A stretch of DNA of 64,000 nt from Parietichytrium sp. I65-24A (Eukaryota; Sar; Bigyra; Thraustochytrida; Thraustochytriidae). Below, piece after piece: positions 19,726-30,538 of this stretch (the first letter of the stretch is position 1; each line of letters opens with the position of its first letter). Under the pieces are notes generated by a model. That model was not told where the DNA came from and searched no databases. It worked only from the letters and a program-made list of their open reading frames with translations. Where the stretch lies: NCBI GenBank assembly GCA_012862575.1, contig BLSF01000010.1, positions 558,001-622,000 on the forward strand, written 5' to 3'. The position numbers and the translations under genes are program-made.

Positions 19726-20748
19726 ATGGCACTTGAGCTGAAAGGGGAACCGACCATTGCTGAAGATGTGGATTTCAGGCAACAGGGCGGTAGGGAGGGG
19801 CCAGGGTATAGGCGCAACGGTGCTCCTGTCCTCGAGAAAGCAAGGCTGAGTGGCCTGCATGTAGCCTCGATTGAACGGACATTGCGCACAAAGGCACATG
19901 AGCTGAAAGGCGAACCGATCATTGCTGAAGAGGTAAATGTGGAACAAGGCCGTAAGGAGGCCATTGCCAGAGACGTGAATTTGGAAGAGGGCCTTGAGGA
20001 GGACCCAGGGTGTAGGTGCAAAGGTGCTCCTGTCCGCGTGAGAGTAAGGCCGAGTCCCTTGCAGGTAGCCTCCATTGTGTTGCTGGCAATCGTGTTTCCT
20101 CTTTTGTGCTGGCTTCCGTTGGTGCTCCCATGTTGCTATCATCAGAAGCAGGAGTGCACCCAGTGCAAACACGTCGAGATGCATCGGGCAAATTGCTGTC
20201 CTTGCTTTTGCTCAAAGACGACTACCCAACCTCAAGATTATTGGAGTGGCCAAGGCAAGGTGTACATCAGGCAGAACATCTGTCCATGTCAGGCCATCTT
20301 TCAGAGCCGGTGCTTCTGGCTTTGCGTTCTACTTTCCCTCACGGTGGGGGTGATAATTCTTCTCTCCTATCCTTGGGGCATGCGTATCTCAGGTCTGTCC
20401 CCGGTCTTCTCGTTCCAAGGAGGGACGTTTGTGCTCGATGTTGACGTCGTGATCTATAGCGGCAACTTCCTTGATGAGGAGGCCACAATTGATTGTAGCA
20501 TTGCGTCCGATGCTGGTAAACTCCTCCGCGTTACGTCCGAAAGCCACTTCACGCTGAATAGCAAGGGTTATTCTACGGTACATTTCGAAGAGGTACGTCT
20601 CGACACGACTACTTCGGCAACAGCTGTGGCGATGTGTATAAGTGGGTCGAAGTTAACTTTCAGCGCAGAATGCGATGTGACTGTGTACTACCCTCTTGGT
20701 ATCCATCACACCTTCACGATTGACAATCCATATAAATTCCAGTGCTGA
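19726..20748 (+). CDS. LITAF-like membrane protein with internal duplication
   Basis: A 340-residue predicted membrane protein. It contains a LITAF-like (SIMPLE) core: a split zinc knuckle with CRC at residues 96-98, a GAPVRVRVRPS strand, a hydrophobic membrane-inserted segment of about 23 residues, and CTQC at 144-147. True LITAF domains have C-x2-C in the first half, so CxC here is atypical. The preceding ~55 residues are a degenerate duplicate of this region, with the first cysteines changed to Tyr and Arg (GYRRNGAPV against GCRCKGAPV). A second Cys cluster (NCCPCFC) and a second hydrophobic segment at about 196-215 follow. The C-terminal ~125 residues look beta-rich and would be outside the cytosol. 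The frame begins at a GTG at 19645; ATG at 19726 is preferred. It is adjacent to the repeat array. LITAF proteins act on late endosomal membranes; the role here is unknown. Confidence 0.65.
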   Translation: MALELKGEPTIAEDVDFRQQGGREGPGYRRNGAPVLEKARLSGLHVASIERTLRTKAHELKGEPIIAEEVNVEQGRKEAIARDVNLEEGLEEDPGCRCKGAPVRVRVRPSPLQVASIVLLAIVFPLLCWLPLVLPCCYHQKQECTQCKHVEMHRANCCPCFCSKTTTQPQDYWSGQGKVYIRQNICPCQAIFQSRCFWLCVLLSLTVGVIILLSYPWGMRISGLSPVFSFQGGTFVLDVDVVIYSGNFLDEEATIDCSIASDAGKLLRVTSESHFTLNSKGYSTVHFEEVRLDTTTSATAVAMCISGSKLTFSAECDVTVYYPLGIHHTFTIDNPYKFQC

Positions 20749-21416
20749 TATGTGCAGCTCGCGAAAGCGCAAAACCTTGCGCTTTCTAATATATATATAT
20801 ATATACACAAAATATATAAAATATATAAAATTTTCGTCACTCCACTCATCCTACCACCTATAAAAGAAGGGCGATAAAGATTGTGTCCCTTACGACAAAC
20901 TTTTCCTTGTCGCTCAAAAGAAGAGGTTCCTTGGAATTTCCTCTTTTGCCGCAAAGTGAGCGTCTTCCGTTGTCACCTCAACATTCTGCTGATGTTCTTT
21001 CCACTCCTTCTCCTTAGGAAACAATCGTTGTCCCAGGTTCTAAATTCTTGTCGACGAAGCGGTGATCGACCTTTCTCAGTTTAGATGAGCGCCGTTCCTT
21101 CGCCCAGGACCTACCTCAAGAGGTTCTTCCAAACCATCCAAGATACGATTGCCGGTAGAAGGGTCAGTCGCACTGACAGCGGGTTCCGACCTCGAGGACG
21201 TACTCAAAACGGTACCAAAAATCAAGAGATCTGAAAAACAACTAACTGTCGCGAAGCTGGTAAAATCCACACATCGGGCGGTTCTGCTGCCTCCTGAGTT
21301 CTGCTTTAGAAAATTAGTGGAATAGAGGGGGAAACATATTTCAATTCGATACTCTATTATGATTATTCAGTACCGAGCGCGTACACTTACAGATCATTAT
21401 GGCCCCAAAAAACAGT
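20749..21416. other. AT-rich spacer with possible micro-ORF
   Basis: The spacer has a (TA)n tract and ATATATAAAATATATAAAAT at about 20790-20832, likely the 3' end of the LITAF-like gene. A 49-codon ATG frame at 21085-21234 (beginning MSAVPSPRTYLKRFF) has no recognised family and I do not count it as a gene. Confidence 0.5.
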
Positions 21417-23303
21417 CTAAAGAATGGCGCAAGAGGATCCACAATATCCGGCTCGCGGGATGTCTTCTTTTGGTGGACGGTCTGCGGAATCAAACGCCTC
21501 GCGCATGCTTTTAACGGCAGGGTCGTCAGACTTGGTGTCAGGCGCTGCATTGGTGACTTCAACTTCGTCGTCGGTGACAACTTCCTCTTCGTGCACGCTT
21601 ACTTCCTCCTCATCGACCCCAGCAGATGGAGCGAGTGCAGTATCCATTTCCTTAGATTTTGGGCTCGAGGATCTCCGAGAGCTGCGGGAGCCGCGAGAAC
21701 TGCGATCGCTACCGCTACCACTTCCGCTGCTTCGTGGAGACGAGCTGGAGCGCTTTGGTGTTGAGCTTCTTGGAGATGGTGTGGCGGCTTGTTTTGGACT
21801 TGGGGGCGCAACAGCTTTCGGGCTCGGAGTTTTTGCAGACTTTGGGCTTGGTGTCTTGGCAGATTTCGGGCTTGGAGTCTTCGCTTTGCTTGGGAGGCTC
21901 GCTCTGTCCGCTTTGGCTTGGGCGAATGTAAGCACCTTCTTCGAGTTGCCATCAAGCAACTCAGGTTCGGCTGACATATTCACATGGAATAATGGTTTGG
22001 ATTTGGCACTAGAAGCCTTTTCCTCGCTCTCGTACACGGAGATATTGCCGTCTTCACCAAGGGACACGAAAGCGGTCTGCCATTTAATATTCTTGTCCTT
22101 CGCCTTCTTTCGAATACAGACCGACATCGTTCCAGTCTTTACAGAGGGATGCGTTTGCTGGAAATTCTCCAGGTCCATCTGGGCTTGAATGGCGCTGAAC
22201 ATGTCCACACGCTGTGCATTTTGAAGCTCCTGTTTCAACCTTGCCACCTCCATGGAATTACACAAGACATCAACCCATTGCCTCTTTTCGGTCATGAAGT
22301 TGCAGTAGCAAATGAGACGTTGAGGATGCTTTCCTGCCGTAATAAGGTGGAATGCATTGAAGTGGTCTTCCTTATCAGCGTCGGGAACATTGACAGGCGT
22401 CACCGGTGCACGATTTATCCTGGTCGTGGGTGGCCTCCTGGTGCGCATAGTCGGCCGTGAGAGCACGGCGGAATGATTGAGAGCACTTCCTCTTCTCTCC
22501 GTATCGCCAGACTTTGGTTCCGGCACCTTTACCGCATCCTCGTCCTCCTTGGCGTCTGCATCGACACTCTTGCGCTCCGTTTCCACGTCCTCATCGGAGG
22601 TTTCGGCATCTTCTTCTTCTTCTTCCTCCTCCTCGCCCTCGAAATGCTCTGGGCAGAAAAGCTTGCTCTTCTTTTTGTCAAACTTAAAGGCGTCTACGGA
22701 CAAGTTCTCCCCGCATTTCGCACAGTAAAAGCAGGTATTGTGAACCACCCTCTTCTTTGGAAGCTCCAGAATGTCCGCCTTGTCGATGCGGAACTTGCAG
22801 ACCAGGCATCCTTGATCGCTGATTTGCGTCTCGATGGATACTTTGCCGCGCAGTTTCTCCTGAACCCGTTTCTGTGCCTCCTCCGGAGTTAAAATCCCTC
22901 CCCCGAGCGCACCGCCGCCAGGAAGCCCTTGCAAAAGCTGCTGGAGCCCCGATACCTTAAGATTGCTTGGGGCCCTGCCCACAATCGAAGCCCGCTTTTT
23001 TGGAGGTGCGTCGACATTCACTCCTGCTTTCTTCATGAGTTTGTCCACCCACTCGGACCTCTCGTCGTCGTTCTTCGCAGCGAACTGAAAGCTCTTCTCC
23101 TTTGAATCGATTTCGAACACGTGCTTTCGGATGCCAAACATCACTGGTTTGACACTGACACTCCTGTCCAAAAGAATATCGACCTCATCGTCCTCGCCGC
23201 TCTTGTCCTTTTTGCACCATTTGAAACTCTCTCCTTCCAGGAGCACTTGCCCTTCCGTCCACTTGCCCTGGCTCGTCTTCATCCATAGCGCCTCGCTGCT
23301 CAT
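21417..23303 (-). CDS. PH-LIM-PH adaptor with C-terminal CaaX box
   Basis: A 628-residue signalling or cytoskeletal adaptor. An N-terminal pleckstrin-homology domain spans about 1-92. A LIM zinc-binding domain has C166, C169, H188, C191, C194, C197, C217 and H220, a complete set of eight ligands. Acidic linkers follow, then a partial PH-like segment ending EKRQWVDVLCNSM and a third PH-like strand set (TGTMSVCIRKKAK to SVYESEE). The tail is disordered and basic, with three KTPSPKSA repeats and Ser/Arg runs that look like proline-directed kinase sites. The last four residues are CAIL. This is a classic CaaX box, and the final Leu favours geranylgeranylation, so the protein is probably membrane-tethered at its C-terminus. 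The stop and CAIL were checked base by base. Partners cannot be read from sequence; actin or small-GTPase signalling is inferred. Confidence 0.85.
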   Translation of the reverse strand: MSSEALWMKTSQGKWTEGQVLLEGESFKWCKKDKSGEDDEVDILLDRSVSVKPVMFGIRKHVFEIDSKEKSFQFAAKNDDERSEWVDKLMKKAGVNVDAPPKKRASIVGRAPSNLKVSGLQQLLQGLPGGGALGGGILTPEEAQKRVQEKLRGKVSIETQISDQGCLVCKFRIDKADILELPKKRVVHNTCFYCAKCGENLSVDAFKFDKKKSKLFCPEHFEGEEEEEEEEDAETSDEDVETERKSVDADAKEDEDAVKVPEPKSGDTERRGSALNHSAVLSRPTMRTRRPPTTRINRAPVTPVNVPDADKEDHFNAFHLITAGKHPQRLICYCNFMTEKRQWVDVLCNSMEVARLKQELQNAQRVDMFSAIQAQMDLENFQQTHPSVKTGTMSVCIRKKAKDKNIKWQTAFVSLGEDGNISVYESEEKASSAKSKPLFHVNMSAEPELLDGNSKKVLTFAQAKADRASLPSKAKTPSPKSAKTPSPKSAKTPSPKAVAPPSPKQAATPSPRSSTPKRSSSSPRSSGSGSGSDRSSRGSRSSRRSSSPKSKEMDTALAPSAGVDEEEVSVHEEEVVTDDEVEVTNAAPDTKSDDPAVKSMREAFDSADRPPKEDIPRAGYCGSSCAIL

Positions 23304-25773
23304 CCTTTCCTTCCGATCTATTTTCCGACTCCGAGCAAATTGGAGCTAACGCCTGTCGGAGGCCAATGTGTGTCGTTTTCTTCTTCGCCTCTCCCAAGGC
23401 GACAACAGCACCGATCGATCAACCGGAACCCGCTCTTCCAACCTACTGCCTTCAAACTCCAAACACTCGACCCCAGCCCTGGCAGACAGACAAACACACA
23501 AATAGACAAACAAACAGACAAAGAGACAGGCTCTCTTTGCTCTCCCTTCCCTTCTGACAGAGAGTGTTGCCTCCGACTGTCCAACTCTCCAACTCCAACA
23601 CAGCTCACGCTTGCCAACAACGCGAGAATCGTGAGAATCGTGAGAATCGTGAGGCTCGGAGACTCTGAAAAAGGTCAGCTGCTGAGACAGAGATAGGTCT
23701 TCAGAATTCAGGGTTCAGAAGCGCTCAATCTACAAATGCAATAATGCAATCAAGAAGAAAGGCACGTTGTGTTGTTGTCAAATGTTGTCAAGCTGAGTTG
23801 TGAGTTGTGTTTGTTGTCGATTGCTTATTGAGATTTGCTAGTGGAACGTAGATGTTTCCCCAGGTCTCACTGTTTGCTCTATCAAAACGCTCCCGAGGCT
23901 TAGTCCGCTTCTTCCTCTCTTATCTCTCGCTCTCACTCGCCCCTCTCTGTAAGGCTTTGTAAGACTCTCTGTAAGACACTGGCGCTCGCGTGCTATCAGC
24001 ATCTGTAGGCTCGTCGTAGTATCTCTTAGTCTTCTTCTCCCTCTTCTTTGTCAGCCCACCCGGGGGAGATTGTGTCCTTAGGCAATTCGATAGGTAGGGG
24101 GTATGGCTGTGAGGGAAGGAAGTGTGGAGTGCGGAAGGTGCGCATTGCATGGCGGTTCAAAAGTCATGTCTTTTATTATTGCAGTGTTTTTACATTTTCT
24201 TTATTTTGCTCGCGGCGTCGTGCGGAGCTTCCTTGCAGCTACAAACAAGATTATAAAAAGAACTGTAATAAGTCGCTTATGAATGCCTGATATGACAGCG
24301 TTGGCGCTTGTATGATAGTGATCATCGCCAGCTCACTCACCAAGTCTGAGAGAGAGAGAAAAGTGACAGGTAAGAACGAGTCCTTGCAACTCGGACTTAC
24401 TTCGGAAAGGTTGTTCACCAATTTATCTTGAAATCAATCAATCAATCAAATCAGATTTTTGATTCGAATCGAATGAAAATGAAATCGTCGACGCTTCGTG
24501 CCAGTCCGAAACAATGGCCGCATCGAAGAGCCCGATGCGAGTTCATAACCTTCCGAGCGCGGTTCGACGGTTCGCAGAGCTAGAATGAATTCACATCGTC
24601 TGCGACAGTCCTTCAGAAACGACGCTGCGTCGTCCGAGCTGAAGCTGCCTTTCGAAAGCTCCGCAAAGTCAGAAAGATGAGCTTATCCGTTCTTTACGCT
24701 TGCAGGTGGCAAGTCAATCTGGTCAATCTCTCGATTCAATGTTTCCTCATCTTGGCAATGCTCGCAATGCGTTCAGTTCAGTTGCGTTCGCCTTACCCTC
24801 CACTCCAAACTCTTGAGAAAACCATTGTCAACGTTTTTCAACCGCAAGGACCTCAGTCAAGTCAATCAAGGCTCAGTGGCTCAGTCACCTTTGCAAGATG
24901 TGGCAAGAGTGGCAAGCTTCCTCCAAACACTCCAAACGACAAAGCCTTCGTTGATGCGGACAATGTGGACGAGGACAAAGGAGAGGAAGGACGGAGGGGA
25001 GAGGAGAGAGAGAGACAGAGAGGGAGTGAGTGAGAGAGAGGGGGAAAGGGGGGAAAGAGGGGTTAGGCTGCGCCAGGGCTATGTGTTCGCTAGTAAAACG
25101 CGGTGGGAGTGGCGCGCACGCAGGGAGGGGGTAGAGCGAAGGACAGAAGTAGCATCTCTATAATCTCTATCGGAGTTTTTATGACTGGTGTGCAATTTAC
25201 ATACAGCAATGACCTAGTTTTTGTGTAGACCGGATGGAGGATCAAGAGGGAGAAGGCGAGACAGAGAGAGAGAGAAAGAGCAGAACAATATACTCAAAAG
25301 TTTCAGAACAGAGTTGTCAGAAGCACCTTCTTCTTGGCAGAGGGTGCGGCGATGGGAACTCGCAGCAGTTTCCATAATTCATGATTCATTTCATATGAGT
25401 CATGCTCATGTTGGCTGTGATTGAGCGCGAGTGCACTCCGGTGTGCTGTGAATGCCTGGCATGGAAACGACATGAGGCGACTGACGAACGCACCAGTAGT
25501 GGACTGCGTTCGCTGAATGAAGATGGATGAGGCGTTCACACAGTAGTGTCAGTCAGAGCGAAAAGCTCCGATCGTGGTCGTGCGATGCGTAAACATCTGC
25601 GGGCATCGTGAATACTGCTCTGAAGATACATCCAACGAGATTCGAGCCTAAGCAGAGGAGTGAGGAATTGACTATGAAGCGTTACAACGGTTACTGATTT
25701 TCCCCAGGCCCACTAGCATTGCTCGGGCGGTCAATAAATGTAACCGTTGCTCAGCACGATTCCAAGTCTGCAC
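23304..25773. other. Long spacer between two minus-strand genes
   Basis: About 2.5 kb with no supportable gene. It contains the promoter of the PH-LIM gene, short direct repeats GTGAGAATC (23629-23655) and TTGTTGTCAAATG, a CAAT tract near 24430-24450, and strongly purine-biased G/A tracts at about 24970-25060 and 25240-25285. The frames through the purine tracts give only Arg/Glu-rich low-complexity peptides. Confidence 0.6.
24970..25062 (+). repeat. Purine-rich GA/GGGGAAA tract
   Basis: This stretch is almost entirely G and A, with GAGAGAGAGA and GGGGGAAAGGGGGGAAAGAGGGG. Such tracts can form triplex or G-quadruplex-like structures. It lies about 0.7 kb past the stop of the RhoGEF gene. Confidence 0.7.
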
Positions 25774-28680
25774 CTAGCCTTGCTGGTTTTTGCGCTGCAG
25801 CTTCTTCTGTAACTCTGCAAGCAGCGGATCCTCTTTGGCCATCTGCATGAGGAAAAAGGGGTCCGCCTCTTGCATCTGTTGATTCCGCTGTTTCAACGAA
25901 TTGTACTTTGAATTCGCTGGGGATGGATTGTTGGAGCTGGTGGATGCCGATGAAGGCAGGAGCTGCTCCAAAGTCCTCGAAGGACGTAATTTGTTGGATT
26001 GAACTCCACGTGTGATGCTCAAAGCCTGTTCGACATTGCGGACCCAAGCGTCTCGCTCAGCGACGCTGCGGCAGTTGAAAACCCACTTGGTTGCCTTTTC
26101 AGACACGTCCCCTTCCAGAGGAGACGGGTCATTTTGAGTCAATTTGCTCATTGCAAAGAGGTAGTGCTTTGGATGATTCAGTGCCCCAACTAGACCGATA
26201 CGCTCCAAGTGAATCACCGCTTTCACCCGAAACCTTTCCTTTCCGATGAGGTTCTGGTGGGATTCGGAAATGAGCAGTATAGAGTTCAAAAGGAAGCACA
26301 TGTATCCACTTTGGGAGGCATCGAATTTAATGCCGACAGAATTTTGCGGTCCAGCGAACACGCCGACGGAGCCGTATTTCATCAGTTGCGTAGTCGGCTT
26401 TTCAAACGCTTTGATGCAAGCCTTTTGCTCTCTGTCTGTTTTGTAGCGCAACGCAGATTTGAGCTCAGTCAATGTCATGCGATTCTCCTGTCCCTCGTCA
26501 TCCTGCATTGCGTTCACTTCGCTTGTGACCTCAATGAGTCGAATCTGGCAATCCATGACAGCGCCCTGAGTCCTCTCATCGGGGGCGTAACGGTGGACTT
26601 CGCGAATCAAAAGTGGGTACCGGCAAATATGCTGGACGGGCTTGATCAGAAAAGAGTTGAGGTCGAGGCCCTTCACCAACGGGTTCTTCGAGGTGGACTG
26701 CATCGCTGCGCTAAACTTGGGCACAGTTCTGGTCCACTCATCCAACTTGCGCAATGCATCGTTGTAATTACGAATGTACACGGATGAACCTTTCAAACGC
26801 CCGCAAATCTCGGCAAGTTTGTTGGAAAGACGAACGGCCCATTCAGATAAAATCGCCGTGTACTCGTCGAAAACTTTGTCGGACAGCTCGTTGTCCTTGT
26901 CCAAGATATTATCATCATGCCATTTCTGTACACTATCGAGCTCTTCTCCGAGAGCCAAAAGTTTCAGGCCGTTTGACAACCTCAAACTTTTTATTGGGAG
27001 GGTGACGGACTCGCGTCTTCCGTTCTCATGCTTTGGTTTGCTTCCCGATATCAATCTGAACAGTTTAGACCAGCTCGGCTGGCAGCATTCGGCCAGATCC
27101 GACAGGATCGTCTCATGCGTTTTGGCTATGTTTTGCCAACTTGGAAATAAGGCACCAACAAAATCTGCACCAAAGCTCTTATCAATCTCTTGGACGTAAA
27201 CCTCCGAGCAAACCCACAAACTCGTAACATATCTGAATTCATTTGTCAGGAGCTCCAAAAGAGCAAGGAACAGCCGGTTGCGATTGCGCCATTTTTTATG
27301 TCTCTCCTTTTCCTCCATTTCTATCCTCTTAGCCTCTTCTAGTTGCGCCAAGGCAACAGGATCCTCCTCAGGCTCCTCATCACCTTCTTCCCAAGGGTCG
27401 TACGGATCTGGGATCGGAATCACGAATGAAGCCGGAAACTTTCCAATTGGCCCAGTCGCCTTGCCCCGCATAGGATCCCAAAACCTCCCTTCCCACCAGT
27501 CAGGGTCGTCGCGACTTGTTATTTCTACCACGTCGTCCTCTTCCAGCCGTAGAAATGCATCAGCGTCATCATACTCAAATGCCGCGGCATCAAATTGCTC
27601 GTCCACTCGAGCGTACTTGTAAGACTTTCGGCGCGTTGTATCGCTATCTCTCCGCCCCTGCACCTCGTTAACTACTGCCCCATGGTCTGCAGGATTGCTG
27701 TTGGGCATTTCCGTGGAAAACGTCCGGCTCAAGATCTGCTTTGCGCGTTCTGCCATATCATGCCGCTCTTCCTTCGAAAACCCGCCACTCACAGGGATAT
27801 GCGGCCCGCGGCGATCCGGGCTATTTGAGCGTTCTCTCCCGGGAGCAGGTGGGCGATTGGATGAGCTAGATTCGCTCGATATCGTGGAAGCTGTGCGCAG
27901 GTACGGCGAAGGCGTTTGGGGTAAAGGTTGCATTGTGCGATTTGAATGTACAGGTTGGGGCACCGGCGGGGGAGTAGGAGTAGAGACAGGCGCAGGCGGA
28001 GGCGGCGGAGGAGGAGGAGGAGGCGTTGTCACATTTGCTGATGACCCTGAATTTGGGGAAAGTGGTGGCCTTTGAAAATCTTTAGAGCTGGGCCGGGGCT
28101 TTCGAAACTCCTCTGGACCTCGACTTGGTCCTTGCGTTGGCAATGCCGAAGGCTGCCTCTTGAAATTTCGCTTCGGTGGAGGAGGGCGGGACGGCACGTT
28201 ATGTCGAATGGATCCCGGAATGTCGCTCTGCGTGGATTCGCTCGAGGGTTGTCTACGGATTGATGCTGGCCTCGCCGGTGTAGGGGGTGGGGCGGTCCGA
28301 ACAGACGACAATGGGCGGCTCGAGCCAGACGGGATGGGAGGCATTGGTCTGGACCTCCCGGCTGTGGAAGCGTCAGAGCCACTATTCCGCATGGTGTTTC
28401 GGCTAAATTGGATAGGAGAGGGCGTCGGTGTGGTACTCTCGGCAGAGCCTGCGCCAACGCCAGCTATTGGTGGTGGTGGCGGCGGCGGTGTTCTATTTAA
28501 AGAAGATCGTTTAGCCGCTACTGGTGGGGGCGGAGGGCGGTGTTGCCCAACATTCGATGCATTTTGTTGCATTTGGGAATTGCCTTGACCATGCAAAGGT
28601 GCCGACGGCGGGGCACCATGCTCACGCGGGTCTTCCCATTGCCTCCTCTTGGCAAGCTTCGCCAAGAGCTCCTCATTCAT
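25774..28680 (-). CDS. Polyproline-SH3-RhoGEF (DH-PH) protein
   Basis: A 968-residue guanine-nucleotide exchange factor for Rho-type GTPases. The N-terminus carries a short basic helix (ELLAKLAKRR). Residues ~20-345 are disordered and Pro-rich, with several runs of 6-12 prolines that could bind profilin or SH3 domains. An SH3 domain at about 363-423 has the expected Glu/Asp-rich RT loop, the DWWEGR tryptophans and GKFPASFV. A Dbl-homology domain spans about 472-720, starting with the conserved LLELLTNEFRYVTSL helix and including FLIKPVQHICRYPLLIREV. A PH domain at about 760-900 ends with the conserved Trp helix (RDAWVRNVEQA). The C-terminal ~70 residues are Gln/Ser-rich. By family knowledge it would activate a Rho/Rac GTPase and remodel actin. 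Autoinhibition by SH3 and polyproline binding is inferred. Confidence 0.92.
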   Translation of the reverse strand: MNEELLAKLAKRRQWEDPREHGAPPSAPLHGQGNSQMQQNASNVGQHRPPPPPVAAKRSSLNRTPPPPPPPIAGVGAGSAESTTPTPSPIQFSRNTMRNSGSDASTAGRSRPMPPIPSGSSRPLSSVRTAPPPTPARPASIRRQPSSESTQSDIPGSIRHNVPSRPPPPKRNFKRQPSALPTQGPSRGPEEFRKPRPSSKDFQRPPLSPNSGSSANVTTPPPPPPPPPPAPVSTPTPPPVPQPVHSNRTMQPLPQTPSPYLRTASTISSESSSSNRPPAPGRERSNSPDRRGPHIPVSGGFSKEERHDMAERAKQILSRTFSTEMPNSNPADHGAVVNEVQGRRDSDTTRRKSYKYARVDEQFDAAAFEYDDADAFLRLEEDDVVEITSRDDPDWWEGRFWDPMRGKATGPIGKFPASFVIPIPDPYDPWEEGDEEPEEDPVALAQLEEAKRIEMEEKERHKKWRNRNRLFLALLELLTNEFRYVTSLWVCSEVYVQEIDKSFGADFVGALFPSWQNIAKTHETILSDLAECCQPSWSKLFRLISGSKPKHENGRRESVTLPIKSLRLSNGLKLLALGEELDSVQKWHDDNILDKDNELSDKVFDEYTAILSEWAVRLSNKLAEICGRLKGSSVYIRNYNDALRKLDEWTRTVPKFSAAMQSTSKNPLVKGLDLNSFLIKPVQHICRYPLLIREVHRYAPDERTQGAVMDCQIRLIEVTSEVNAMQDDEGQENRMTLTELKSALRYKTDREQKACIKAFEKPTTQLMKYGSVGVFAGPQNSVGIKFDASQSGYMCFLLNSILLISESHQNLIGKERFRVKAVIHLERIGLVGALNHPKHYLFAMSKLTQNDPSPLEGDVSEKATKWVFNCRSVAERDAWVRNVEQALSITRGVQSNKLRPSRTLEQLLPSSASTSSNNPSPANSKYNSLKQRNQQMQEADPFFLMQMAKEDPLLAELQKKLQRKNQQG

Positions 28681-30538
28681 TCCCCTTCTCGACTCTCGTG
28701 ATCGCTACCACAGCCTCAGAGGATTGCGTCAAATCGCTCTCTTGCAACAAATACAGGTACCCACCTCTCTCCAATACCGCGTCCCGGTCTGCAGCAATAG
28801 TCCAAACCCAAAAACCAAATGCGGGCCAATCCCCAGAGAGGCCAATCCCACCGACACGCAGAAAGCCGAAATACAACGCTCAGTTGGGCAGAGACGCAAA
28901 GAAAGACACGCCACAGACGGACAACCACTCTGCAAACCCGAGCCCTTTGGCCCCGTCGCCCTGACGTCCAAGTCTCCAGAGAAGCAGGCCGCTAGTTATG
29001 CTCGCAATCCGAGGTCAAAATCCTTCCTATCCGCATCCGAACATGAATTAACCGCGTCCTTGTGCGCCCCTGTGCGTCCCTCTGCGTCGTTTCCGTGACC
29101 TATGTGTGCCAGAGACAGATAGAGATAGATTTCAATTGATGATTGAGTCTATTCACTGAGTTGTTCAGAACATACATTGGTACCAGGTAGTGATTCATTG
29201 TTTGATAGATTGATAGCTCTGCGTCGAGAGGATGACCTCCTCAGATATACTAATCTATGTAATAGGTAGGTAGCTATGTTCATGAATTTACTACATATTG
29301 TTTATAAGCGCTCCTACGTGATTCAGAGTAGCTCATTAATTAGGACGAGTGATAGTACTCTGAATTGGATGGGAATCAGTATGGCCTTTCGCGTAATGAT
29401 GATTCTGTGATAGCTTGTTAGTAAGGCGTATTAGAGAGTGAGTGATTGACAGGTAAGCTCCTTAGTCGCGGTAGAAATGCCATAATCATTCATGTAAGGT
29501 GGCGATTAGGGGAACTGCTAAGTGGCGGGGTGTGCTATTGCAGGTATGAGATCTGTTTCTGACAGTGAATTCAGTAGAAATGCTTAAGAGCAAGTCCTAT
29601 GTTCTATAGGAGAAAGACCTTAGAAATAAATAGAAGCTGCTGGAAGAATGCATAAGAGTTATAGTAGAGACTATTTCTCGTCACATAGACGGCCGCGTGA
29701 CGGGAGACCTGGGTTATTTTTCTACGTGGTGAGAGACTGTTAAAGTTTACTAAAGATGACTAGAGGAGAAAAAAGATCAGATTCAGATTTTGGAAGAGAA
29801 TTTCTCTTCATTGTTGATGAAAACCACGCCGTGACCGTGGCAGTCATGACTACAACGTCTCTCGTAGAAAGCACTCATTCACATCCGCCCCACTGACGGA
29901 CTGTAGCACCAAAGAATTCATTTTAACGACGACCTGAATTTGATAGCTACGTACTGAGTACATCCTACGCCCTTCCACCACATACTTTTTACTTCAACTG
30001 ACAGTGACTGAAAGAAAAAAATCGAATCCAAACCGGTACTCATTACACGTTACGTCTACTCGGCGATAGTAGAGCCCAATGTTCATTGAATGGCGTCCGC
30101 AAGTTTTACATAGTTTTACAGAATTCAGAACAGTCGAACGAAGAGTGCAGAACAGTAAATCAAAGAAGAGTGGCACAGAAACACGCGTTGACCGCGGCAT
30201 ATCTCTCTCAGCTCGCTAGAACACAGAGAATCCACCTTCTCTGTGAGTTGTGTCAGTGTAGTCAGAAATTAAAAAGGTTGGATGTTTGGTGGCCGTTAAA
30301 TTTGACTTTGTCAATGTGAAAAATGGTTGCTCCCCACACTAAGACCACAGTCGGTGACTGTCTTCCGAGTAACTCAAGTCTTAAAAATAGAAATGCGAAT
30401 GGGTCTGACTCACAGTCAGTGAACATGAACTAGTAATCTAAGTGGCAATAGTGGCAAGCGAAACTCGACAGCATTCGAGTTTGGAGCAGACACCGACAGT
30501 CTGGAAGGAGCACGGAGCACGGCCAAGTCGCAGCAAAG
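28681..30538. other. Divergent spacer between RhoGEF and GDSL genes
   Basis: About 1.9 kb. The first 400 bases have several overlapping short frames but none with a family signature or convincing composition. The rest is AT-richer, with no repeats of note and no RNA gene I can recognise. It probably includes both promoters. Confidence 0.55.

Noticed and set aside
19423-20184. Minus-strand frame of 253 codons opposite the LITAF-like gene
   Set aside because: It mirrors the internal duplication of the plus-strand gene and begins inside it; the plus-strand product has better domain support.
21424-22188. Plus-strand frame of 254 codons opposite the PH-LIM gene
   Set aside because: Ser/Leu/Gly-rich antisense of the disordered, repeat-containing tail; no family.
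24677-25033. Plus-strand frame of 118 codons
   Set aside because: The C-terminal half is the purine-rich tract read as Arg/Glu repeats; no domain.
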